From Ephemerocybe angulata (lineage: Eukaryota; Basidiomycota; Agaricomycetes; Agaricales; Psathyrellaceae): DNA of 64,000 bases. The notes under the pieces were generated by a model, which saw only the letters and a list, made by a program, of their open reading frames with translations, searched no databases and had not been told where the DNA came from. The position numbers and the translations under genes are program-made. The stretch is taken from contig JAACJK010000234.1 of the NCBI GenBank assembly GCA_013368325.1, positions 1 through 64,000 on the forward strand, given 5' to 3'. Positions 45,162 to 55,151 of this stretch are shown one piece after another. Each line of letters begins with the position of its first letter. The stretch's first letter is position 1.

Positions 45162-46735
45162 ATGTCGGCGGGCTTCCGGATAACACCCGCGCTATGGGAC
45201 AAGATCCACCACTTTGCCTCGTTTCCCCAGACAGGCGGTCGGTGCCATCGAGGATGCGAGGACGAGAGCTGAATTCATGGACTTGACAGTGTCTCTCCAA
45301 CAAATGGTCCTGTTCGGACAGAATCCCAGTCAAGGAACTCTTCTCAAGGCGAATCCGTTCCTCGCAGGTGCGCCAGAGGCCGACTCGAGGCAACAACACG
45401 AGTTCTGACGCTTGGACGACCAGAGGAACTCCCGGTGCGGTTGGCACACCGAGTGGAGGAGCTTGACAAGCTACCACATAACCTCAGGGACATGCCTTCT
45501 ATCAAGAAGGTGAAGAACTGGTATGCGCAGTCGTTCGAGGTGAGTGCAGATCAGTATGTGGAGCGGTTCCCGACTGACGTGCGCAGGAACTCGTCCATTT
45601 CCCTCCGATTCAACTCCCGAGCAACATCCGGCAGGTGCTCGTAGGGCACAAAAACGACGAGATCACCTTCCCCGAGTCGAAACCCAACCCGTCCCTGGGA
45701 GACGCCTTCACCGCACCCCAAAGCAATGTCGGAAACGGAAACGGATTCAACAAACTTAAACTGCGCGTGCCTATGGAGCGGAGGTCCGACACTCCTTCCT
45801 TCCTTATTCCTTCCGTTTCTGACATCTCTCCGATAACCTCCTAGATACTACGCCAATACCCACGGGATTACCCACTGGCCACCCGAGCTGCAAGACTATA
45901 ATAAGCGGTTCACGAAGCTGCTGGAGCACATCAAAAGCCGGCACGACCCCACTGTCACTACGGTCGCCCAGGGTGTACTCGAATGGAAGCGTTCCCAAAA
46001 CGCACGGCACATTGACATGCAGGCATGGCTTGACCGATTCTACATGTCGCGTATTGGTATTCGATTCTTGATTGGCCAGCGTGAGTGTGCCCTTCCTCGA
46101 CTTCGAGCGACGCTAATTTCTTCGCTACAGACGTGGCCCTCAATACCCAGCAAGCACACGAAGACTACGTCGGGATCATCTGTACGAAAGCAAACGTGCA
46201 CGATATCGTCCAAGAGGCCATCGAAAACGCGCGCTTCGTCTGCGAGGAGCACTACGCGATGTTCAAGGGCCCCCCGGTGCAGCTCATCTGCCCGCCGTCG
46301 CTCACCTTCGCCTACGTCCCCGGCCATCTGTCGCACATCTGCTTCGAGCTGCTCAAAAACTCGCTCCGCGCCGTCGTGGAGCGCTACGGCGTCGACCACG
46401 AGGACCACTTCCCGCCTATCAAGGTTATCGTGGTGGAGGGCAAGGAGGATATTACGATCAAGATCAGCGACGAGGGAGGCGGAATTGCGAGGAGTGCGAT
46501 CCCGCTCATCTGGACGTACATGTATACGACGATGGAGCAGCAGAGTCTGGAGGAGAACTTTGTGAGCAGCGACTTCAAGGCGCCCATGGCTGGCTTCGGG
46601 TACGGTCTGCCGCTCTCGAGACTGTATGCGAGATACTTTGGGGGTGATTTGAGGTTGATTAGTATGGACGGGTTTGGTACGGATGTGTATATCCATCTTA
46701 ACCGGTTGAGTAGTAGTAGAGAGCCTTTGCCGTGA
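45162..46735 (+). CDS. Pyruvate dehydrogenase kinase-type mitochondrial protein kinase, copy 2
   Basis: Six exons, 45162-45237, 45290-45367, 45424-45539, 45587-45783, 45845-46080 and 46131-46735, give 435 residues. All introns keep phase and the ATPase boxes (ELLKNSLRAVVE, DEGGGI, GFGYGLPLSR) are intact, so the copy looks functional. Its protein is almost the same as copy 1, apart from two residues missing where copies 1 and 4 read RHIGLDMQAW (here RHIDMQAW). The first intron has a weak GTCGGT donor shared by copies 3 and 4. A twin CCAAT promoter lies upstream. It is the first of three tandem copies with about 8.4-kb spacing. Confidence 0.95.
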
Positions 46736-47639
46736 TTTTCTTTCTTTCCACTCCCCTCAATCGCATCTGTACCATTATATACATGTATTTATAGTAGATT
46801 AATCAACGAGAGTACCAACGCGACGGCGAGGGTGGTGTCGGTGACTGCGACAGGGCACTGTCAATGGGATGGCTTGTTCAAGGAGGGCTCGCGAGGGTTA
46901 AAGAGCCATGCTGTGCATCGGCGGTTCTGCACGTCAGCCCTTGGCGCGAGATCAATCACTGTGATGGCCTTTGTCGCTGTGATGGGTGCTGCTCGCTGTG
47001 ATGCGCAGCGTCGGGAATTGCTTTATCGAGGTATAAAATGCCCAAACGGGGCTAAAAAGTCGAAAAAAGAGCTAACTTATTTTCTCTATCTAATACACTC
47101 TTGCTTTTCTGACGGGGTGGACTACACTACGACCGTGACTGCATGGCTGTTGAAGAACATGCACAGCACGGCCGTAGTAACGCTGGGGGACATACCCTTG
47201 GCATGGGGAAGCGCGACGGGTTCTGGGGGGTTTATATACACCCCCAGGGCGCACGGACCAGTCTAGCCGCGGTCATACCGGGTGTCACTCGGGAGTCGCT
47301 TCGGGAGGGTCTTCGGCTCAGTGCAGCTTCAGTATGCCTTCCCTCCTCAAGGTACGGTTGTATCTACCTGCACACGAGACAAGTGTTGCATAGACTGTCC
47401 CTACTTTTCAAAATTTGGAATAATGAGTCTCTCCTGGAGGAGAGTGGCCGCCAAGTTCCTAGCCCGGAGTCTATTTGGCGCGCCCACACACCGATCTCGA
47501 TGCTGAGCCGAACGACAATTCTTTCTCCGACCAGTCGTGCGCACTGCGTCGTGGCAATTCCTCAGAGTCCAGACCATTATTCCCATTGCCGTTCTACGTG
47601 TCGACCACCACCACCGACGCTATGCACGGCGTTCACCTG
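46736..47639 (+). repeat. Post-PDK spacer with dispersed repeat, copy A
   Basis: Non-coding spacer, nearly identical to 55,152-56,055. It includes (46,960-47,240) a copy of the dispersed repeat also found inverted at 12,895-13,165. A short TATAAAATG lies near 47,033. The open frames here (for example 47143-47640) exist equally in the duplicate because the DNA is the same; they carry no recognised domain. Confidence 0.7.
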
Positions 47640-49180
47640 ATTTTGGGTTCCTTCCTCACCTACACTCTACTCGACCTCGGCACTAACGCTACCGGACTTT
47701 AGGCCAGTCTCTCTCACCCGCACTTTACCTGTCTTCGTCGCTGATTTGTCTCTCTAGGTCGTCCGTTCGCCACGACATTGTCTCTGCACGTCACGGCTCG
47801 CGACGGCCATGGATACTAACCGCTGGCATCGCTGCACATCACTATTCGGGCACTCACCGGATGCTCAAAGCCAAAGCGTGGTGAGTCCTCGATACTTCGC
47901 ATGGCCTCGTCACTGACTAGCCTCGTCATTGTGCCAGGACAGCACATGAACATCCGGCAGTGCGACTACCCCAGCATTTTCGGCTCAAGAGAAAGAAGAC
48001 TCGCGCATGCCTTCGCTGACTTCGCTCGTTTTCCGGACGTCCAAAAATATCAATTTCACTTTTTCCACCGCCATCACCCTACACTTTCGTTCGCCACTAG
48101 GTGAGCACGTATTCACTTTTCCATCATTGTGCTGACCAGCGCCAACAGTGTTACCAGCTGCCACACTGCCCGTTTTCCGGATCCCCCAAAATGCCAATTT
48201 CGTCGCCCGCTTCGCCTCTTACCTCACCTTGACCTCACCTGCAAGACCCTTTTTCCGGACCCCCGAAAATATCAATTTCATCGCGATGGCGCATTCGCAT
48301 CCCAACCCTCGTCCATGTCAAGTAAGCCATGCCATTGCCAGAATTTCTCCACTCCTTCCAGTGCTCACCATTCCTGTCAGACCCGTTTCCCGGGCCTCCG
48401 AAAATACAAAGTTCGTCTCCGTGGTGCATTTTTCATTCCACTTGATTCGCGACCAAGACTCAAACTCGTCCAGATAGCCCCAGCCATTAATTTCACATAG
48501 GCCTCAGGTACGACGGAGATTTTCTCAGTCGCTTCTTCACTGACCTCTCTCGCTAGGCACGTTTTCCGGACGTCCAAATATATCAATTTTAGGGTCCCTG
48601 GTGCGTATGACTGTGCTCATAGTATGCTGTGATGTGCTAACAACCCTCTAGGAAAGCAACATACACCCAACTGAGTCCACTCTCAGGACACCATGACAAT
48701 ATGACGTCCCACCACGTACCCATTGGTCACCTCGTCGAAAGCGCCGCTCGCGGGAAGCCGATCCATACATATTTCGTCATCCAGGTACGCATTCTCACTC
48801 TCGGACCACGTCGACTTGGTGACAACATCATCTACAACCCCCGCACGCGCTTTAATCGTTCGCTTCCCCTCGCGGGACGTCGATCCATACATACTTTGCC
48901 AAACCGAGTACGTATGGCCTATTTCGGACGTCCCGACCACCGTTGACAGGATCCTCCCACAGGTCTCGCTTAGCGCGCGCCCACAACTCTCCTGCGCGCC
49001 GCAACACTCATTCTCGGCCTTCCAAATATCGCATTTTCAAAATCTAAGGTGGGCCATTTTCTCTGAGACTTCGCGAGAATACTCATTGAGATTGTACCTC
49101 GACGCAGTGGCAGCGTTCGTTTCGCAGGTGCGGCGCACTGCGTGGCACGTAGGCCGTGTCCCAGTGTCTTGGTGAGTGGT
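47640..49180 (+). repeat. Spacer with recurring TTTTCCGGACGTCC motif and intron-like segments, copy A
   Basis: A degenerate motif, CGTTTTCCGGACGTCC followed by AAAAATATCAATTT, recurs at about 48,030, 48,170, 48,250, 48,385 and 48,560 with 80-180 nt spacing. Intron-like stretches lie between (GTGAGTCC...GCCAGGACAG near 47,880; GTGAGCAC...CAACAG near 48,104). A second short repeat with GATCCATACATA occurs near 48,770 and 48,890. No sustained open frame. The whole block is repeated at 56,056-57,596. Confidence 0.65.
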
Positions 49181-49974
49181 CTCTTCTCAAGCGGCATTTC
49201 GTCACCCTGATACTCTCTCAGGGCATCCAATCCATCGAATTGCACAAGGTAATCGGCGGCCCTGATGAGACCAACGAGGCGGCGCATTATCCCAGGCCGG
49301 GACCTTGTGATGGGCAACGAGAATAGATGCCGCGAGATTAGTGTAGATACATATGAGAGGTTACAGGGTGACTGGGAGGACGGAAATTAGTTACGATATT
49401 TATGTACGTTACTAATTGTAGCCTGTCGAGACACCGCCGAGGCGTCCCGCCTCGCCGACGTGGGGCTAACTCGGACACGGCGCGTCCGAGCCTTGCAGCC
49501 TCGCAGGCTGATTTAACTGGCATGCGTAGACGTACGCAAGTGTACTGTATCTCTACATATTTTCAATACACGAGCACCCTGCAGTCAGCACGACAGAGTG
49601 TAAGCAACTCACAAAACAAGATCTTGATGTGAATTGAATGAGGGTGCGTGGACGCGCTAGCCGGAAGGATACTCCCCGTACGCGTCCAGCCTCAATTCGC
49701 GAATCCACCATTCAAAACTTCAAGAATAGCACAGAAATAACGTCACATACAGATCTGCTACTGTGCGTGAGACGCGACAACGCCCTTGGCGCACCCAGTG
49801 CGATCGGGGATGTGACTTACATCCGGAAATCCGGGAATGCGCTTTACACATTCCTGGCACCGTATCTGCACCGATAGAGCACAATGCGGCACAATACGGT
49901 ACGTATGACATCAAAGGGCCGCCCCAGTGAGAACGGAAACCCGGGGCGGACTTTCCCGCGTAAGGAAAGGGAGC
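49181..49974 (+). repeat. Spacer segment, copy A
   Basis: Non-coding, duplicated at about 57,597-58,394 with only small differences, such as three extra bases near 58,086. A GC-rich inverted stretch (GAGGCGTCCCGCCTC near 49,439) is included. Nothing else recognised. Confidence 0.5.
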
Positions 49975-50515
49975 TAGTTCGAACGCGCGCAAACGGGCGC
50001 TTAAATAGACGCTGACCGTTCGACGCGGCTCTTCTGCCTCACTCCGTGTGTTGTATGTACCTCTCATTGTACCTTCACACATACTAGGTAGACATAGGGG
50101 TCTATCCCACGCAGTGGGGAGGCGAAACAGTCGGAGGGAAACTGAGTTCTCGGGACCTGCTCCTGCTCACACCCTTCAACGCAATCCCGCGTTTAGACCA
50201 GTTTCCCTGCCAATAGACCGGCCTTGGCGTGCTTACGTTGATGCATCATACGTATTGATGCGGTCACGACCTCCACTGCCTTCGGGCTCGGGTGTTGAGT
50301 TGGGAGGATGGATGCGGCGGATGGAGCGCGTTGCGTGGTTCCAAGCGATTGCGGGCCTTTGGGAGTTTAGTCTTTGGTAAGGTAGTCGTAGTACGTACTG
50401 GTGTATATGATAGGGGTACCTGGGATAGGATGGCGGGTGTGCACGAGTTCAGGAATCTCGCTGGTGCTGGGCTTCGGAGGTTGTACGCTTTGGCACGCAC
50501 TCATGATAGATAGTA
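49975..50515 (+). repeat. Repeated block, copy 2 of 3
   Basis: Homologous to 35,170-35,700 and 58,395-58,940. It begins near a TATA-like CTTAAATAGACGCT (about 50,000), about 60 nt ahead of a TGTGTTGTATGTACCTCTC segment, which is promoter-like spacing. The block may be a separate non-coding transcription unit; no conserved frame is seen. Confidence 0.7.
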
Positions 50516-50961
50516 GAATACAATTAGATCGCATGCACTAGTCTACATTGAGGAGGCCATACTGACTACCTTATACCCCTCTGGTACCAAGCCCATTCTC
50601 CCCCTGAGCCTTGTCCCACTCGATCCCCACTCACCAATCTCGATTCCGAACCCCTCCTCCTCATCCCCGTTCGCGCTTAAACGCGCAATTAAACCCTCGC
50701 TTCCCTGCACGGCACCCGGAATCTATGGCTCGCTTACCTGCCATCAGACACCCGAGATGAGCGCACGCTGTCACTGTGCAAAGAATTTCGCTGTTGCGCA
50801 GGTCTTGCTGCCATACAAGCATAACGCAAGTGTGCGCACAAGCGCGTTTCCGAGACTTCCGAGTCAGAGATCGGGTTTTTGGCGGGGCTTGGCGGAGAAG
50901 GGTACGTGTTCTAGAGTGGTTGGGTGATGTGCGGAAGTCGGGCCCGGGTGAGCTGGAAATG

Positions 50962-50967
50962 TATAAG
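50962..50967 (+). promoter_or_regulatory. TATA-like element ahead of intron-dense array 1
   Basis: TATAAG in the same context as 36178-36183 and 59395-59400. Confidence 0.45.
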
Positions 50968-50984
50968 AGGGCTGGGTGCGTGCC

Positions 50985-53270
50985 TTGGTTTCTCCATCTC
51001 CTCAGCGAGACTTCCCTCCCTCTTCTACTCTGCCCCGCTTGTCTTCGCTGGACCACTCGTCTGCGAGACTCTCTCTTCGTTGTTTCTGTTGGCCTTGGCG
51101 ATGTACGGTGACCCGTCGTCGTCGTCGTCGGTATAGGCGCGTTGGTCGTCGTTTGGTGAGTTGCCCCTATTTCGATTTGGGCTGGTTATTGGTTCCGAGC
51201 TCACCTCTTGACCAGATACCACGATGTCGGCGCTGGCGGAAGGTCGTCTTCAAGACATCGGTGAGTCCTGTGTCGGTTTTCTGGAGTACTGAATAGACCT
51301 TTTTAGATGAACTTTACCCACCTGGGTTGCGTGGCCGTTGGCGGCCGTCGCTCAATTGAGCTCGACATTCGCCGTTAGAACTGGTGGGATGCGGGTCAAG
51401 GTATGTGTTTCGTTTAGGCGTTTTATTCACAAAGGCTGACTAGTGTATCATACCACAGACTGAATATACGGATACAGAGTGAGTGCATTCGAGTTTCGCG
51501 TATCAACTGCAACTAACTTACCTTGGCTACTTCCCTCGACTCCAGCCGTTCACTTCGCCTCAGGATGGCGCTTCATGGTGACCAAAGTGAGCTGCGAGCC
51601 TCTCGTTTGCTTGCACCTGACTGACTAGGCCACGTCCCATAGTGTCGAAGCAGGCAAGACAGCTGTAGTCTCGTTCGCAATGTCCTACTCACCTGTATTG
51701 GCCGGCAGCATCGATCCTCACACCATCCTAGTCCCTCTGGCAAGCGGTATGACTGCGCATGCACATTGACGGCGCAGATGCGAAAAAGTGAGTAATCTCG
51801 TTCGAAAGTTTCGAATGGTTCACTCACGATTTCCTGACCACCAGTCACGATCCCCGGGTTGACGGATGGCTGCAAGGTGGTCCTGGCGCTTCACTACGAT
51901 TATGCACGACTGTGAGTGAGTTTAGGAGGTCGTAATGGGCTGGTGGAGGGGTCTATGATAGTGAGTACACCCAGTAGACTCGTTAGTGACGACTGACTGA
52001 CTGACCTATGACCGCCCCCGTGTTGTAGCACTGGTTGGCCGCTTTCCGTTTCGCTGCATCGGCCTTCCGACGCGCCTCGCAGACCCAAACCACCCTCTAG
52101 GACATCTGTTGTGAAGGTAGCAAATCAGCGCGCGAATGGATGTAGTATTAGAGACTGACTTGACTCCAGCGCGGCGCAGATCTGTTCGAGTGTGGCCGCG
52201 CGTTCAGCACGACGTGGCCCGAGGCCTATTCACGGTAAGCCAGCCAATTCTTTACTCAACGCGAGGCTAGTGACTCACCTGAGTGCAGTACGCATCCTGT
52301 CGCGGGTCCGACCAATGTGCGTTGGGCACTTGCACGCCGAATCCCGACTTTGTCGACGTCCTGGATGTTAAGCCGGTGTCTGTGATCGAAGGCTGGGTTT
52401 CCGTCTCGTCTCGTTGGCCTGCAGGGGCGTGTATCCGATGCTAGAGTCTGTTTTGAGGTGAATTCAGGCTGCGAGACTGACCTTACATTCGCACAGCACG
52501 TCCACCCACCGCCCCGCCGCGATCCGCCTCCGACCTTTTCCCAACTGTCAGTTGCTCGCGCACCCATCGTCTTGTGGACAGATGACTGACGCTGCGCAAG
52601 TATGTCAGTCCGTGGTGTCTTCGATTTGGGGTAATACAGGGCACCGTTGCATGGAGGAAAGAGATATAGGTGAGTGTTTGGACTGTCAGGTGTAATCTGC
52701 CAGAACTGACTCCCTTGATCGACTGGTGTAGCTTGCGCGCCGAGTTTTCGTTGAACATATGCTGCGCGTCTGTGTGCCTAAGGTAAGAATCATCATGAAC
52801 GACTTTTGAGCCTGATACTGACCTCTATTGGTATCTAGCACTCAGATGTCGTCGTTTGGAAGGATAGGCCGGCGTCATGAAGGTATGCGTCGTCGATAGC
52901 ACTATTGGCGTCTGTGCTGAAGGTGAGGACATTGACTTTGGATAAATCACGACTGACCTAACGTATGATCATACAGACCGCTAGGGCAGAGTGGACATCC
53001 GCTAGCCTGCAACCTCGTCGTGTATGCCTAATCGAGGTGAGTCCGACTGGCTATTTCGTCGTTGTTTTTCGGTGCCAATGCCTCGTTAGACTACACCGCA
53101 CAGGGCTTCGCCGCATCGAGGTCGAGGATCGAGATGGGGGTGTTGCTTCATGGACCATGGTGTCAAACTGGTCTGGGGCTTGACCTTGACATAGGTAAGA
53201 GTCAATACCAACCGTTTCTGAGCCAACCACTGACCATTCTAACGTCTAGTTGGGTCAAAGTGGGGTGCCT
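50985..53270 (+). ncRNA. Candidate intron-dense non-coding transcription unit, array 1
   Basis: Same series of micro-exons and short introns as arrays 0 and 2. The first ~900 nt are nearly identical to array 2 (59,420-60,000). From about 51,600 the exons and modules diverge and are partly rearranged, yet splice-like signals persist: GTGAGTAATCTCG...CTGACCACCAG near 51,787, GTAAGAATCATC...GGTATCTAG near 52,785, GTGAGTCCGACT...(C)TCGTTAG near 53,038 and GTAAGAGTC...ACGTCTAG near 53,195. The site of the transposon in array 0 is empty here (about 52,005). Stops occur in every frame. Confidence 0.5.
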
Positions 53271-53380
53271 CTCGGCTTTCTGGGTCCTCGCTAGATAGCT
53301 AGATAGCGCGCGCGAGGCGGCGGGGTGGGCTGGGCTGGGTTGTTTGAGTGAGCAAGGAGGGGTCGAGGAAAGGGCTGCAG

Positions 53381-53431
53381 CCAATCAGAGGTCTTGAGTG
53401 TTTTGGAAAGAGAAACGCGAGGGCAGCCAAT
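53381..53431 (+). promoter_or_regulatory. Twin CCAAT boxes upstream of PDK copy 3
   Basis: CCAAT at 53381-53385 and 53427-53431, in the same sequence context as copies 2 and 4. Confidence 0.6.
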
Positions 53432-53576
53432 CAGCGCGGCGGCGTCGAAGCCGGGCACGTCGCGTGTGCGCCGGAATCGGCATGGGAATCCCGGGCAGAG
53501 TCAGGTCTCAGTCTGGGGTCGAGGTTCTATATCTTTCTCCACATCGTTCAAGTCTAGCTCCGCGTCGTTCGTTGCA

Positions 53577-55151
53577 ATGTCGGCGGGCTTCCGGATAACA
53601 CCCGCGCTATGGGACAAGATCCACCACTTTGCCTCGTTTCCCCAGACAGGCGGTCGGTGCCATCGACGATGCGAGAAAGAGAGCTGAATTCATGGACTTG
53701 ACAGTGTCTCTCCAACAAATGGTACTGTTCGGACAGAATCCTAGTCAAGGAACTCTTCTCAAGGCGAATCCGTTCCTCGCAGGTGCGCCAGAGGCCGACT
53801 CGAGGCAACAACACGAGTTCTGACGCTTGGACGACCAGAGGAACTCCCGGTGCGGTTGGCACACCGAGTGGAGGAGCTCGACAAGCTACCACATAACCTC
53901 AGGGACATGCCTTCTATCAAGAAGGTGAAGAACTGGTACGCGCAATCGTTCGAGGTGAGTGCAGATCAGTATGTGGAGCGGTTCCCGACTGACGTGCGCA
54001 GGAACTCATCCATTTCCCTCCGATCCAACTCCCGAGCAACATCCGGCAGGTGCTCGTAGGGCAAAAAAACGACGAGATCACATTCCCCGAGTCGAAACCC
54101 AACCCGTCTTTGGGAGACGCCTTCACCGCACCCCAGAGCAATGTCGGGAACGGAAACGGATTCAACAAACTTAAACTGCGCGTGCCTATGGAACGGAGGT
54201 CCGCCACTTCCTTCCTTCCTTATTCCTTCCGTTTCTGACGTCTCTCCGATAACCTCCTAGATACTACGCCAATACCCACGGAATCACCCACTGGCCACCT
54301 GAGCTGCAAGACTATAACAAGCGGTTCACGAAGCTGCTGGAGCACATCAAAAGCCGGCACGACCCCACTGTCACTACGGTCGCCCAGGGTGTACTCGAAT
54401 GGAAGCGTTCCCAAAACGCACGGCACATTGACATGCAGGCATGGCTTGACCGATTCTACATGTCGCGTATTGGTATTCGATTCTTGATTGGCCAGCGTGA
54501 GTGTGCCCTTCCTCGACTTCGAGCGACGCTAATTTCTTCGCTACAGACGTGGCCCTCAATACCCAGCAAGCACACGAAGACTACGTCGGGATCATCTGTA
54601 CGAAAGCAAACGTGCACGATATCGTCCAAGAGGCCATCGAAAACGCGCGCTTCGTCTGCGAGGAGCACTACGCGATGTTCAAGGGCCCCCCGGTGCAGCT
54701 CATCTGCCCGCCGTCGCTCACCTTCGCCTACGTCCCCGGCCATCTGTCGCACATCTGCTTCGAGCTGCTCAAAAACTCGCTCCGCGCCGTCGTGGAGCGC
54801 TACGGCGTCGACCACGAGGACCACTTCCCGCCTATCAAGGTTATCGTGGTGGAGGGCAAGGAGGATATTACGATCAAGATCAGCGACGAGGGAGGCGGAA
54901 TTGCGAGGAGTGCGATCCCGCTCATCTGGACGTACATGTATACGACGATGGAGCAGCAGAGTCTGGAGGAGAACTTTGTGAGCAGCGACTTCAAGGCGCC
55001 CATGGCTGGCTTCGGGTACGGTCTGCCGCTCTCGAGACTGTATGCGAGATACTTTGGGGGTGATTTGAGGTTGATTAGTATGGACGGGTTTGGTACGGAT
55101 GTGTATATCCATCTTAACCGGTTGAGTAGTAGTAGAGAGCCTTTGCCGTGA
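53577..55151 (+). CDS. Pyruvate dehydrogenase kinase-type mitochondrial protein kinase, copy 3
   Basis: Exon structure as in copy 2 and 435 residues expected. It shares the two-residue deletion (RHIDMQAW) with copy 2, and its last 216-codon frame is identical at protein level. Small differences include GQKNDEI in place of GHKNDEI, and a few substitutions and a short indel in the fourth intron. Catalytic boxes are intact. From the fifth exon onward, coding and flanking DNA match copy 2 almost perfectly over several kilobases, which points to a very recent duplication or gene conversion. Confidence 0.95.

Noticed and set aside
47143..47640. 165-residue frame (and its exact twin at 55,559-56,056) as a conserved gene
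   Set aside because: Identity follows from the recent DNA duplication. The related repeat at 12,895-13,165 does not keep the frame downstream, and no motif is present.
54456..55112. 218-residue open frame antisense to PDK (also at 46,040-46,696 and partly at 26,851 and 63,056)
   Set aside because: It is the mirror of a GC-biased, strongly conserved coding exon; it persists because the PDK exon is conserved, has no splice partners and shows no domain.
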